Shown: piece by piece, positions 35,959-44,792 of the stretch
Layout of the letters: every line of letters begins with the position of its first letter
How positions within the stretch are numbered: position 1 is the first letter of the stretch
Assembly: GCF_947492645.1 (NCBI RefSeq)
Contig: NZ_CANLMZ010000009.1
Location: 240,162 to 304,161 of the forward strand
DNA length: 64,000 nucleotides
Reading direction: 5' to 3'
Origin: an uncultured Pontibacter sp.
GTDB lineage: Bacteria; Bacteroidota; Bacteroidia; Cytophagales; Hymenobacteraceae
Notes under the pieces: model-generated
Database searches by the model: none
What the model saw: the letters and a program-made list of their open reading frames with translations, nothing else
What the model was told of the DNA's origin: nothing
Program-made: the position numbers and the translations under genes

Positions 35959-37398
35959 TCAATCTACTTCCATATACTTTTCATCGCCGTTCATGCGCAC
36001 TATTCTCGGGTGAAAAGTGCCAACAACCTCTACCAGGCCTTGCTGGGCTGCCATCACCTGGTGTATGTCTTTGTATACCATTGGCGCTTCGTCCAGATCC
36101 GAACCTATTACCTCTATGCCTGCCTTTTGAATAAATTTATGCACCTCCGGTTTGGTTAGTGTCTTCTTTGCCTGCGTTCGGGACATAACACGTCCGGCAC
36201 CATGCGAAGCCGAGTTAATGGAGGCAGCCTCGCCTTTGCCACGCACTATAAAGCCCGGTGTAGCCATAGAGCCCGGAATGATGCCAAGCACTCCCTTACC
36301 GGCTGGTGTAGCTCCTTTACGGTGCACGATATATTCATTGCCTTTGGCATTCTTTTCTTTCCAGGCAAAGTTGTGGTGGTTTTCGATTGTGGCCAGGGGA
36401 GTTTCTCCCAAGGCAGTAGCCATACGGGCATGTATCTGGTGGTGACAGGCAGAGGCATAATCGCCGGCCAGGTTCATGGCCAGCCAGTATTCCTGACCTG
36501 CTTCTGAGTCCAGGTCTAACCAGGCGAGGTGTTTAGCCTCCTGCGGCAATTTACAGCTATCCATGGCTACCTTGGTATAGTAGCCAGCAATATTGGCACC
36601 CAGCCCACGTGAGCCGGAGTGGGAGAGTACCGACAAATAAGAGCCAAGTGGCAGGTTAAATTCATTCTGCTCATCCTGTATTTCCACTATGCCAAACTCT
36701 ACAAAGTGGTTGCCGCCCCCTGATGTGCCTAATTGGCTATAAGCTCTGTCCTTTAATTCATGTATGATCGGTATCTCCTGGAATTCCGGACGCTCCATGA
36801 TCTCATGCTCCATTGGCCTTTTAAATGAGGTAAAGCCAAAACGTGTGTTATCAAGGAGAATCTTTTTCAGCTCGTCCCGTTTTTTGTCTATGTAACCCGG
36901 GTGTATGTTATAAATACTCATGCTCATGCGGCAACCAATATCCACGCCCACACCATAAGGAATCACGGCGTTCTCAACCGCAAGCACCCCGCCAATCGGA
37001 AGTCCATAGCCCTGGTGTGCATCAGGCATTAAGGCTCCAGCCACGGTAACTGGCAAGCGCATGGCTATTTCCATTTGTTTTAATGCTCCTTCTTCAATTC
37101 CCTCGGCTCCGTAAATTTTATAGGGTATGTTTTCTGATATAAGGTTTATGGGGGCAATTTCTTTGTGCGCAAGTATGGCTTGTGCCAGCGGGCCAAGTGT
37201 TACATGCATTTTATATTGTTCCGGAGCCGTCAGTACATCCTGGACCAGCTCTATCTGGTGGTTCTTGCCTAACTCGGTAAAATAAGTATGAACGATATTT
37301 AGTGCTGTGCTCAATGGTTTACCAGAAGGAAAGCCAATATTCATCAGGTCTTTTGCAGTCAGTTTCTTAGATGCTGTTTTATTCTTTTTCTTCGCCAT
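35959..37398 (-). CDS. rtcB: RNA-splicing ligase RtcB family protein
   Basis: The 479-residue protein is a full-length RtcB. Metal ligands are in MPDAHQGYGLPIGG and GVGVDIGCRM, the GTP/active-site region is GTSGGGNHFVEFG, HSGSRGLG follows, and the guanylylation nucleophile is His399 in SASHGAGR. RtcB joins 2',3'-cyclic-phosphate or 3'-phosphate RNA ends to 5'-OH ends, for example in RNA repair after nuclease attack. No archease gene is adjacent. Two copies of a small transcription unit flank it, both pointing against it. Confidence 0.94.
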   Translation of the reverse strand: MAKKKNKTASKKLTAKDLMNIGFPSGKPLSTALNIVHTYFTELGKNHQIELVQDVLTAPEQYKMHVTLGPLAQAILAHKEIAPINLISENIPYKIYGAEGIEEGALKQMEIAMRLPVTVAGALMPDAHQGYGLPIGGVLAVENAVIPYGVGVDIGCRMSMSIYNIHPGYIDKKRDELKKILLDNTRFGFTSFKRPMEHEIMERPEFQEIPIIHELKDRAYSQLGTSGGGNHFVEFGIVEIQDEQNEFNLPLGSYLSVLSHSGSRGLGANIAGYYTKVAMDSCKLPQEAKHLAWLDLDSEAGQEYWLAMNLAGDYASACHHQIHARMATALGETPLATIENHHNFAWKEKNAKGNEYIVHRKGATPAGKGVLGIIPGSMATPGFIVRGKGEAASINSASHGAGRVMSRTQAKKTLTKPEVHKFIQKAGIEVIGSDLDEAPMVYKDIHQVMAAQQGLVEVVGTFHPRIVRMNGDEKYMEVD

Positions 37399-37688
37399 AG
37401 CTGTCGGTTGTGTCGGGAGTTATTGTACGAAGATTGGGCAGTATAGAGTTGAAAGAGCCAGAGTAAGACGTCTGTCAGTTATAGCCTGACCTTAAATTGC
37501 TACCTATCGACTTTATAGTAGACTTGTTGCTAACCAATAGCGGAAAAGCTCATGAATTTCTACCTTTGCCTTAAATAGCTATAGAAGGAGCTGTTAGCTA
37601 TTGAAACCCGTTATTTTAAAGTATAGTAACCTTAACAGGGATATGATTAGCTACGGTTATGCCCTATAGAGACTTAAAATTAGAGGGT
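37399..37688. other. intergenic region upstream of rtcB
   Basis: No gene is seen in these 290 bases. The rtcB promoter should lie here on the minus strand; no clear box was identified. Confidence 0.4.
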
Positions 37689-37841
37689 CAGAAAAAAAAT
37701 TGCATCTTTTTTTATACATTCTGTAACCTTGGTGTGAATTACCCCGTAAAAAAGGGTGGCTAAAAAGTTGAAAAGTTTTACTAGATAATTCATTTCAATA
37801 ATATAGAAAGGGCTCCTTTACGGGAGCCCTTTTCTTTTTTT
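37689..37841 (+). ncRNA. small transcription unit, copy B (ECF-like promoter, conserved block, terminator)
   Basis: The same layout as the unit at 35710: A-tract block 37689-37705; TGTAACCTT 37722-37730; CGTA 17 bases after TGTAAC (37745-37748); and an identical 37-base block 37742-37778. The terminator is a different sequence, AAAGGGCTCC / GGAGCCCTTT (37807-37832), followed by TTTTTTT. The spacer between the -35 and -10-like elements differs from copy A but keeps the same length. The block opens a 10-codon GTG frame, MAKKLKSFTR. It is convergent with the cold-shock gene at 38050. Confidence 0.5.
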
Positions 37842-38049
37842 AAGCATTCTGAGAACACACCTGACGCATTTGCGCTTGCTACCCTCCCCCCAACTGATTG
37901 CATCAATACACTTAATGGCACATCTATAAAACAGGAAAGGCACTTACTGAGAAGTAAGTACCTTTGTGTATGTTAGTATAAGCGAATAGGATAAGTATAA
38001 TTGTTACCGAAGGCGGGAAAAGCCGGGTTAACAATTATGCCAGGTAGTA

Positions 38050-38505
38050 TTAAGCGGCTTTTACATTAACAGCATTCAAGCCTTTCTGGCCTTTCTCTAC
38101 TTCAAATGTAACTTTGTCGTTTTCTTTTATCGGGCATGTTAAACCGTTCTGGTGCACAAAAATGCTTTCCTGTGTATCATGGTCCCTGATAAAGCCATAG
38201 CCTTTTGATGTGTTAAAGAAAGTTACTGTTCCTTTTCTGATCAGATCAGCCGGATCAGGCTCCTCTTGCTTGGACACGCCAATCTGGATATCCTCCTGCT
38301 TAATTTCTTTCTTCTTCTTTGTAGGATCTGGAGGAGTAGAGGTGATGTTGCCGTTATCATCAACATAGGCAAGCATATCATCTAAGCCCTGGCCTTTGTT
38401 TGAGTTAGCCTTGCGGTCTTCCTTTTTGGCCTCTTTATCCTGTCTCTTTTTAAGTCTTTTCTTCTCTTTTTCTTTTTTACTAAACGTTTCTTGCGATCTA
38501 CCCAT
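38050..38505 (-). CDS. cold-shock-domain protein with charged N-terminal extension
   Basis: The 151-residue protein has a Lys/Glu/Arg-rich N-terminal half (EKEKKRLKKRQDKEAKKED), probably disordered or coiled, and a C-terminal cold-shock domain from about residue 90. RNP1 is KGYGFI and RNP2-like is ESIFVHQNG, ending GLNAVNVKAA. It binds single-stranded nucleic acid and probably acts as an RNA chaperone. A second, minimal cold-shock gene lies 400 bases upstream. Confidence 0.92.
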   Translation of the reverse strand: MGRSQETFSKKEKEKKRLKKRQDKEAKKEDRKANSNKGQGLDDMLAYVDDNGNITSTPPDPTKKKKEIKQEDIQIGVSKQEEPDPADLIRKGTVTFFNTSKGYGFIRDHDTQESIFVHQNGLTCPIKENDKVTFEVEKGQKGLNAVNVKAA

Positions 38506-38560
38506 GGTTTGCTTTAAGTTATTAATTATTTGGCACTATATACTATACGGAAAACACCGC

Positions 38561-38788
38561 TTAATAGCGAAATAGGAAGTTAGTGCCGTTACGTATCCAC
38601 TTCTCGAAGAAGGAATTGTCATTGTATTCACCCGACACCAGTTCGAAGTCAGGGTTATCTTTGTTGGATCTGGAGTCCATGAAACTTGATAGAGAGTCCT
38701 GGTTATTTGGCTCCCATTCCTGTCCTTTTTGCAATGCAACGCACAGGTATTCACGGGTTGTTGTGTCAACTAAATATTTTCTGTTCAT
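38561..38788 (-). CDS. small hypothetical protein
   Basis: The 75-residue soluble protein begins MNRKYLVDTTTREYLCVALQ and has a balanced composition (WEPNNQDSLSSFMDSRSN; FFEKWIRNGTNFLF). The alternative frame at 38536-38769 reads as a shadow. No family is recognised. It lies between two cold-shock genes on the same strand. Confidence 0.6.
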   Translation of the reverse strand: MNRKYLVDTTTREYLCVALQKGQEWEPNNQDSLSSFMDSRSNKDNPDFELVSGEYNDNSFFEKWIRNGTNFLFRY

Positions 38789-38866
38789 CTCAGGTTTTTT
38801 TTAAAATTGCTCTATGATAGCGGATCAGATTGTTAGAGGCGCATCCGGGGCTTGATAAGACAAATA

Positions 38867-38895
38867 AAAAAGCCTTACAGAACGTAAGGCTTTTT
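38867..38895 (-). terminator. terminator of the small cold-shock gene
   Basis: A perfect 12-bp stem AAAAAGCCTTAC / GTAAGGCTTTTT with a 5-base loop lies 22 bases past the stop of the minus-strand csp gene. The flanking A/T runs fit either direction. Confidence 0.8.
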
Positions 38896-38916
38896 CAAAT
38901 GAGTTATATCGCCAGA

Positions 38917-39108
38917 CTAAGCAAGCTTAACATTTACTGCATTTAGTCCTCTTTTACCTTCTTGTAGGTCAAAAGTAACTTTGTCGTTTTCTCTGATTTC
39001 ATTAACTAAACCAGAAACGTGCACAAAGTACTCCTGATTTGAATTTTCTTCTTTGATGAACCCGAACCCTTTCAGGTCATTGAAGAATTTTACTGTTCCG
39101 TTATTCAT
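38917..39108 (-). CDS. cold-shock protein, CspA family
   Basis: The 63-residue minimal cold-shock domain starts at MNNGTVKFFND (position 39108). The open frame extends seven residues upstream to 39129, but the family start argues for 39108. RNP1 KGFGFI and RNP2 EYFVHVSG are intact. It probably melts RNA structure at low temperature. The ~150-base AT-rich leader before the next gene may include a regulatory 5' UTR, as is usual for csp genes. Confidence 0.94.
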   Translation of the reverse strand: MNNGTVKFFNDLKGFGFIKEENSNQEYFVHVSGLVNEIRENDKVTFDLQEGKRGLNAVNVKLA

Positions 39109-39261
39109 ATGATGTTGTTTATTATACACTTACTACATTTGTAGGGGTGTATTTGTTCATTATTTTTTACAAGATACAATAAAAAGTTTACAATTCTTGT
39201 ATTAAAGTCATTAAACTGGTTTTTATTTTCTGAGGCGCCAATATAAAACCTAATTGTTGGG

Positions 39262-40620
39262 TCAGGCTTTGTTAAATCTTAGTGTAAAGGCGGTGCCTTC
39301 GCCCTCTGCGGATTGTAGTTGTATGGTGGCCTTGTGCAGCAGCACAATTTGCTTGCATAGGCTAAGGCCTATGCCGCTTCCCTGCTTCTTTGTACTGAAG
39401 AAAGGAATAAATACTTTTTCCTGCACCTCCTTGGACATACCAATGCCGTTATCGGTTATTTTTATGACTGTTCTCTGTTCCGAATCCTGGTAAGCGGCAA
39501 GTATGATTTCAGGTTCGGGATTATCTTTAACTGCCTCCATGGCATTAACGAGTAAGTTGATCAGGACCTGGTCCAGCAAATTAGTATCGGCCTGTACTTT
39601 TAAGGCAGGGTCTTTTACAAGTATAACCAAACGGATGTTTTTCTGAGCCAGGGTGGGTTGCATCAGCTGCTGCAGATTTGCTAAAAGCTCCTGTACTGAC
39701 ACCGTCTCGAGCCTGAGCTGGTTTATCTTACTCAGGTTGCGGTATGTTTCCGAAAAACGCAGTAAACCTTCGCTGCGGCGTTTTATTGTTTCTATGCCAA
39801 CTTGCATGTCTTCTACATCTTCTGGTGTGGGGTTTCTGCTTTCTATTTCCTGTAGTCGTGCCTTCAGCGTTTGCGCAAGCGACGAGATGGGTGCCACGGA
39901 ATTCATAATCTCGTGGGTCATCACGTTAAGTAGCTTTTGCCACGCCTGTGCTTCTGTTTCATCCAGGGCCTCATTCACATTCTGGAAGGCTACCAATTTA
40001 TACTTTTCTCCTTCATGCTGAAAGGCAGTAGCAGCTAAGAGCACTTTAAAGGAATTTTTCTCGAAGTGAGCCGTATTGGCGGTGGCTATCTTACTGCGCC
40101 CTGTTTGTAAATGCACCACGTCTTCGTACAAAGTGGGGTCGCGCTTAGCCAGGTAATGAATGGACTGCATAAAAGGTAGGTGCAGTAGTTTTTTCAAGGG
40201 CTCATTCATCAGAACCATCTCCCCGGTATCCATCTTGTAAGAAATAATACCGGTATTTACCAACTCCATTACTTTCTGCAGGTTCTGGAACTGGCTCTCT
40301 TTTTCGGTGCTGATTGCCTTTAAAGTTGAGTTGATCTCATTAAATCCTTTCCGCAGCATCTCCAACTGGATGGGTGCATGCTTCTCATTAAAAAACCTCG
40401 AAAAATCACGGTAATGCACCGACTCTACAAACTGGTTAAATTCAGCTTGTACCTGCCTTAAAAACTTAATAAGCTCTACTACCTGGAATATAATTACCGG
40501 TAGCAGAAACACCAGCAACTCTGGCAAACGTTTAAGTATAACGAGGGCAGGCAAACTGAGCGTGACTAGGAGCAGGACTACCCTAAAAATTAGCTTTGCT
40601 TCGAAAGACTTATATTTCAT
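39262..40620 (-). CDS. sensor histidine kinase (NtrB/AtoS-like)
   Basis: The 452-residue protein has two N-terminal membrane helices (about 10-42), a PAS-like region (about 110-200), a HisKA phospho-acceptor in MTHEIMNSVAPI, and an HATPase domain with N, G1 (DNGIGM) and G2 (GSGIGLSLC) boxes. Its start overlaps the end of the NtrC-type regulator gene by 11 bases, so the two form a coupled two-component pair. The signal is unknown; the short loop between the helices suggests membrane or internal sensing. Confidence 0.92.
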   Translation of the reverse strand: MKYKSFEAKLIFRVVLLLVTLSLPALVILKRLPELLVFLLPVIIFQVVELIKFLRQVQAEFNQFVESVHYRDFSRFFNEKHAPIQLEMLRKGFNEINSTLKAISTEKESQFQNLQKVMELVNTGIISYKMDTGEMVLMNEPLKKLLHLPFMQSIHYLAKRDPTLYEDVVHLQTGRSKIATANTAHFEKNSFKVLLAATAFQHEGEKYKLVAFQNVNEALDETEAQAWQKLLNVMTHEIMNSVAPISSLAQTLKARLQEIESRNPTPEDVEDMQVGIETIKRRSEGLLRFSETYRNLSKINQLRLETVSVQELLANLQQLMQPTLAQKNIRLVILVKDPALKVQADTNLLDQVLINLLVNAMEAVKDNPEPEIILAAYQDSEQRTVIKITDNGIGMSKEVQEKVFIPFFSTKKQGSGIGLSLCKQIVLLHKATIQLQSAEGEGTAFTLRFNKA

Positions 40621-41971
40621 ACTTGCCCAATCTACGGTACAACGCAGTACGGGTAATACCGAGTTCTTTAGCTGCTTTTGTCATGTTGCCGCCGTGCTTT
40701 TCCATAACCCGGTGTATGGTAGCTTTCTCCAGTTCTTCCAGGTTCGATTCCTGTAGTATGGCTTCGTTAGCCGGGGCAGACTCTATGGGGGAGAAAAGTA
40801 TGTCCTGTGGCTCCAGAACATAGCCATCTGCCATAATGATAGCGCGCTCTATGGCATATTGCAGTTCGCGCACATTGCCTGGGTAGTGGTAAGCTTTAAG
40901 CTTTTGCATTGCCTGTTGCGAAAGCTCCGGAACAGATTTCATATACTTTGCTGCATACACGCCCATAAAGTGCTTCGCCAACAGCAACACATCGTTTGCA
41001 CGTTTGCGGAGTGGTGGCACCATTATTTCTACTGTATTGATGCGATAAATCAAGTCCTTTCTAAAATGGGCCTCATTTGCCAGTTCTGCCAGCGGTACAT
41101 TGGTAGCACAAAGCAGGCGCACATCTATGTCTATGGGTTCGTTAGAGCCCAGGCGTAGTACCTGCCTGTTCTGCAACACACTCAGTAATTTAGATTGCTG
41201 GTGCAGCGATATATTACCAATTTCATCCAGGAAAATGGTGCCGCCATGTGCTGCCTCAAACCTGCCTGCCCGGTCTTCGCGGGCATCGGTAAAGGCTCCT
41301 TTTTTATGCCCGAACAACTCGCTTTCAAAAAGCGACTCTGTCAGCGCGCCGACATCTACTTTGATGAAAGGCTTGTTTGCACGCAACGACTGCTCATGTA
41401 TGGCTTTTGCTATGAGTTCTTTGCCGGTGCCGTTTTCACCAAGTATAAGTATGTTTGCATCAGTAGGGGCTATTCTTTTAATCTTCAGAAAGATGTCCTG
41501 CATCGCCTCAGATTCTCCAAGCAGCTCGGTGCCATTTCCTTTTACTGCTGCCTTTGCGCTGGTAGTGCCTTTCACGCTGCTTTCCTTCTGACTGATAGCG
41601 TTTGTGAGTGCGCTCAGTAGCTTGTCGTTATGCCAGGGCTTTACCACAAAATCATATGCTCCTTCTTTCAGCGAGCGGATAGCCAGGTCTATATCGGCGT
41701 AAGCGGTGATCATAATTACGGCAGTTTCGGGCTTTAGCTCTTTTATCTTCTTTAGCCAATACAAGCCTTCGTTGCCGGTGTTCAAGGCGCTTTTAAAGTT
41801 CATGTCCAGCAGAACGGCATCAAAGCTGTTATTTTTTAGCAGAGACGGAATTTGCTCCGGGTTTTTCTCAGCTACGATTTCCTTTACATACGGCCTCACT
41901 AACAGGCGTACTGCAGTCAACACGTCTGTGTCATCGTCTATGATAAGTATGGATGCTTTCTTTAATTGCAT
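40610..41971 (-). CDS. sigma-54-dependent response regulator (NtrC family)
   Basis: The 453-residue protein starts at MQLKKASILIIDDD (41971; the frame runs up to 42037). It has a receiver domain with phospho-Asp in AVLLDMNF, an AAA+ domain with Walker A GENGTGKE, and a C-terminal Fis-type helix-turn-helix (MTKAAKELGITRTALYRRL). The sigma-54 contact loop reads GAFTDA instead of the classical GAFTGA. It probably binds the tandem dyads upstream of its own gene and of the divergent ABC permease. Confidence 0.93.
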   Translation of the reverse strand: MQLKKASILIIDDDTDVLTAVRLLVRPYVKEIVAEKNPEQIPSLLKNNSFDAVLLDMNFKSALNTGNEGLYWLKKIKELKPETAVIMITAYADIDLAIRSLKEGAYDFVVKPWHNDKLLSALTNAISQKESSVKGTTSAKAAVKGNGTELLGESEAMQDIFLKIKRIAPTDANILILGENGTGKELIAKAIHEQSLRANKPFIKVDVGALTESLFESELFGHKKGAFTDAREDRAGRFEAAHGGTIFLDEIGNISLHQQSKLLSVLQNRQVLRLGSNEPIDIDVRLLCATNVPLAELANEAHFRKDLIYRINTVEIMVPPLRKRANDVLLLAKHFMGVYAAKYMKSVPELSQQAMQKLKAYHYPGNVRELQYAIERAIIMADGYVLEPQDILFSPIESAPANEAILQESNLEELEKATIHRVMEKHGGNMTKAAKELGITRTALYRRLGKYEI

Positions 41972-42064
41972 AGGGCGGTATGTATAGTAGCTAAATAAAC
42001 TATAATTATGCCATACTTGCAATACGCTGTAACACAACTATTTTAGGGATTTATTATAATGAAG

Positions 42065-42103
42065 GGTGTGCAAAATCGCACACCTTATGCGCGATTCTGC
42101 ACA
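42065..42103. promoter_or_regulatory. tandem dyad operators for the NtrC-type regulator
   Basis: Site 1, TGTGCAAAATCGCACA (42067-42082), extends to a perfect 7-bp inverted repeat, GGTGTGC/GCACACC. Site 2 (42088-42103) is the same motif in reverse, TGTGCAGAATCGCGCA. Their centres are 21 bp apart, two helical turns. They lie between the regulator gene and the divergent permease, about 125-160 bases before the permease ATG, the right distance for enhancer sites. Confidence 0.65.
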
Positions 42104-42157
42104 TGCTCAATTAATTGCTTGTGCGTTAAATGATTGTTTTACAGGTTTTTATACTTG

Positions 42158-42172
42158 TGGCATATGTTCTGA
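42158..42172 (+). promoter_or_regulatory. weak candidate sigma-54 promoter of the ABC permease
   Basis: TGGCATATGTTCTGA resembles a -24/-12 promoter (TGGCAC, then TTGC). The -24 half is good and the -12 half is poor. It lies 56 bases before the permease start and about 60 bases beyond the dyads. Confidence 0.25.
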
Positions 42173-42227
42173 TACCGTTTTTATGAGGAAATGAAATCAA
42201 AACTTAGACCTGTAGCCCCTTAAAACT

Positions 42228-44654
42228 ATGTTCAGAAACTACTTCACTACTGCCTACCGGAATCTCTTTATGCATAAGGGGTTTACTTTCATAAATATCT
42301 CTGGTTTGGCGCTGGGCCTTACCGCCTGTATGCTTATCGGGTTGTTTGTGTACGATGAACTGCAGTACGACAAGTTCTTGCCAGAGGGAGAGCAGGTCTA
42401 CCGTATTTATAACGACATGTCGGCTACTGAGTCCGCTGAGGTTTTAGCAGTTACACCTCCTATGTTTGGCACCACCCTGGAGCAAGGTATACCAGAGGTA
42501 GAGACTGTTGCACGTATTCTGATGCTTCAGTTTGATGCAAATAACCTGATAGAGGCAGGAGGGAAGCGCATGTACGAGAAAGGGCGTTTCTTTACAGATC
42601 CTACTTTTTTTGAAGTGTTTCAGCTGCCATTTGTATATGGCTCTCCGGAAAAAGCGCTGGCAGACCCATCATCTATTGTCATATCAGACAAGTTTGCGGA
42701 AAAGGTGTTTGGTAATACAGACCCGGTAGGAAAAGAGGTAGCTGTAAATAAGCAGGTGTTCCTGGTAAAAGGTGTTTTCAGTAGCGAAAATAAATTTCAC
42801 TTACCTGTAAACTTTATACTTCCGATGGCAGCTGCAGAGCTGCCGCCAGAAAGAATGAAAAGCTGGGGCTGGCAGCAGTTTTATACGTATGTTAAACTGC
42901 AAAAAGGAGCTGATGCACTATCAGCCCAGTCCAAGTTGCTTAAAGTAATACAGAAACAGGTAGACGCTGAAACAAATAAAGCCTATGAATACACACCTGT
43001 TTTTCAGCCACTAAATAAAATTTACTTATACTCTGCCGGCTTTAAACACGACCAGATTTACAAGGGCAACATTACCTATGTAAATGCCATTAGTGTGATA
43101 GCTGTGTTTATACTGCTGATTGCTTGCTTTAACTTCGTTAACCTGGCTACTGCCAAGTCGATGCAGCGAGCCCGGGAAGTGGGGGTGCGTAAAGCAATAG
43201 GAGCCCACCGAGGGCAGTTGGTTTTCCAGTTCTTAGCCGAAACAATTCTGCTTACGCTGATCAGCGTTATTTTCTCTGCAGCACTTACCTCTTTGCTTTT
43301 GCCATTGCTTAATGCCTTTACAGACAAGCAAATGACGTTTAATGTGTTTGCACAACCTGAACTACTGCTGGTGCTGCTTGCCTTAACGTTAGTTGTTGGT
43401 GTGTTGGCAGGCTTTTATCCTGCGCTGGTGCTCTCAGGGTTTAACCCGGTGCGGGTGCTTAAAGGTGCCGTTGTTAGCGAAAGCCGCATTGGCAGAATAC
43501 AATGGCTGCGCCATGGTTTGATTGTGGTGCAGTTTTCTTTGTCTGTGTTCTTGATTATCTGCGCATTTGTTGTTTATAAACAAGTATCCTACCTGCACAA
43601 CAAAGACCTGGGTTTTGATAAAGAACAGATCATGTTTTTCCAGATGAGGGGAGATAACCTGTACGAGAATTATGAGGCTTTTAAAAGCGAAGTTTTAAAG
43701 ACACCAGGAGTTAAAAACGTGTCGATAGGGTATGGCTTCCCGGGTGACGCAACTGCCGGAGACGGTATTATTGTACCGAAAGATGGGAAAACAGTAAGCC
43801 ATTCGGTAACCCAGTTAATGGTGGATCATGATTATATCAATACACTAAACGTGCAGGTAGTGGCAGGGCGGCCCTTCTCCAGGCAGTACCCTACCGATGC
43901 TGACCATGGCTTTATGATAAACGAAACTGCCGTTAGGGAGCTAGGCTACGGTACGCCTGAAAACGCTTTAGGGCAGCCCTTGCTATGGAAAGTATGGAAT
44001 AACATCAACCCTGACTCTACTAAAGAAGGTAAGATTATTGGCGTAGTGAAAGACTTCCATTTCAAAAGCCTTTACGATAAAATGGAGCCAACAGTGCTTC
44101 AGATTTTCCCGGGTGCCTACTGGAAAGTTGCCGTGAAAATGGACGTTGGTAACCTGGCTGGATCTATAAAAGGAGTGGAAGAAGTATGGAATAAGTTCGT
44201 ACCCGATTACCCGCTGGAATACATTTTTATGGATGATAACTTTGAGAAGATGTATAAGGCAGAAGATAAACTTAAAACCCTGCTTTTGATTTTTACCGGT
44301 ATCGCCATTTTTGTGGCTTGCCTGGGATTGTTTGGCTTGGCTGCATACGCGGCAGAACGCAGAAAAAAAGAAATAGGAATTCGCAAAGTAATGGGTGCTG
44401 ACAATGCTACTATTGTAGCCTTACTTTCGAAGGAGTTTCTGAAGTTGGTTGTAGTGGCAGCCATTGTAGCCTTTCCGCTTGCCTGGTACGCCATGCGCCT
44501 ATGGCTGCAAGATTTTGCCTATCGCATTGAGATTCCTATTTGGGTGTTCCTGGTAGCCGGCCTGATAGCTGCAATTATCGCCTTTCTCACGATCAGCTAC
44601 CAGGCTTTGAAGGCAGCAAGAGTTAACCCTATACTTAATTTGAGGTTCGAGTAG
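42228..44654 (+). CDS. ABC transporter permease with two MacB_PCD/FtsX modules
   Basis: The 808-residue inner-membrane protein opens with MFRNYFTTAYRNLFMHKGFTF, the standard start of the large Bacteroidota permeases. It holds two modules, each with a periplasmic MacB-like domain and FtsX helices: the first FtsX block begins at REVGVRKAIGA near residue 320, the second at KKEIGIRKVMGAD near 713. It works with an ATPase encoded elsewhere, in MacB-type mechanotransmission or export. The divergent NtrB/NtrC pair and the dyads between them suggest sigma-54 control. Confidence 0.93.
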   Translation: MFRNYFTTAYRNLFMHKGFTFINISGLALGLTACMLIGLFVYDELQYDKFLPEGEQVYRIYNDMSATESAEVLAVTPPMFGTTLEQGIPEVETVARILMLQFDANNLIEAGGKRMYEKGRFFTDPTFFEVFQLPFVYGSPEKALADPSSIVISDKFAEKVFGNTDPVGKEVAVNKQVFLVKGVFSSENKFHLPVNFILPMAAAELPPERMKSWGWQQFYTYVKLQKGADALSAQSKLLKVIQKQVDAETNKAYEYTPVFQPLNKIYLYSAGFKHDQIYKGNITYVNAISVIAVFILLIACFNFVNLATAKSMQRAREVGVRKAIGAHRGQLVFQFLAETILLTLISVIFSAALTSLLLPLLNAFTDKQMTFNVFAQPELLLVLLALTLVVGVLAGFYPALVLSGFNPVRVLKGAVVSESRIGRIQWLRHGLIVVQFSLSVFLIICAFVVYKQVSYLHNKDLGFDKEQIMFFQMRGDNLYENYEAFKSEVLKTPGVKNVSIGYGFPGDATAGDGIIVPKDGKTVSHSVTQLMVDHDYINTLNVQVVAGRPFSRQYPTDADHGFMINETAVRELGYGTPENALGQPLLWKVWNNINPDSTKEGKIIGVVKDFHFKSLYDKMEPTVLQIFPGAYWKVAVKMDVGNLAGSIKGVEEVWNKFVPDYPLEYIFMDDNFEKMYKAEDKLKTLLLIFTGIAIFVACLGLFGLAAYAAERRKKEIGIRKVMGADNATIVALLSKEFLKLVVVAAIVAFPLAWYAMRLWLQDFAYRIEIPIWVFLVAGLIAAIIAFLTISYQALKAARVNPILNLRFE

Positions 44655-44715
44655 TGGTAAAAGCCGCTTATTATAACTAGTTAGTTTCAATTGATTTAGA
44701 TCAGGTCTTTAATGG

Positions 44716-44753
44716 TAAACTCAGGGCTAGAATAAATACTAGTCCTGAGTTTA
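44716..44753 (+). terminator. hairpin after the ABC permease gene
   Basis: A 15-bp stem TAAACTCAGGGCTAG / CTAGTCCTGAGTTTA with one G-T wobble and an 8-base loop lies 62 bases after the stop. It lacks a long T-run. Confidence 0.55.
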
Positions 44754-44792
44754 AAGTCTTGTTTCCTGTCTTTCATACATACAGAATTTTCA

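Noticed and set aside
40738..40760. GGTTCGATTCC, which resembles a tRNA T-loop
   Set aside because: It lies inside the NtrC-type gene in frame, and no acceptor stem, D-arm or anticodon arm can be built around it.
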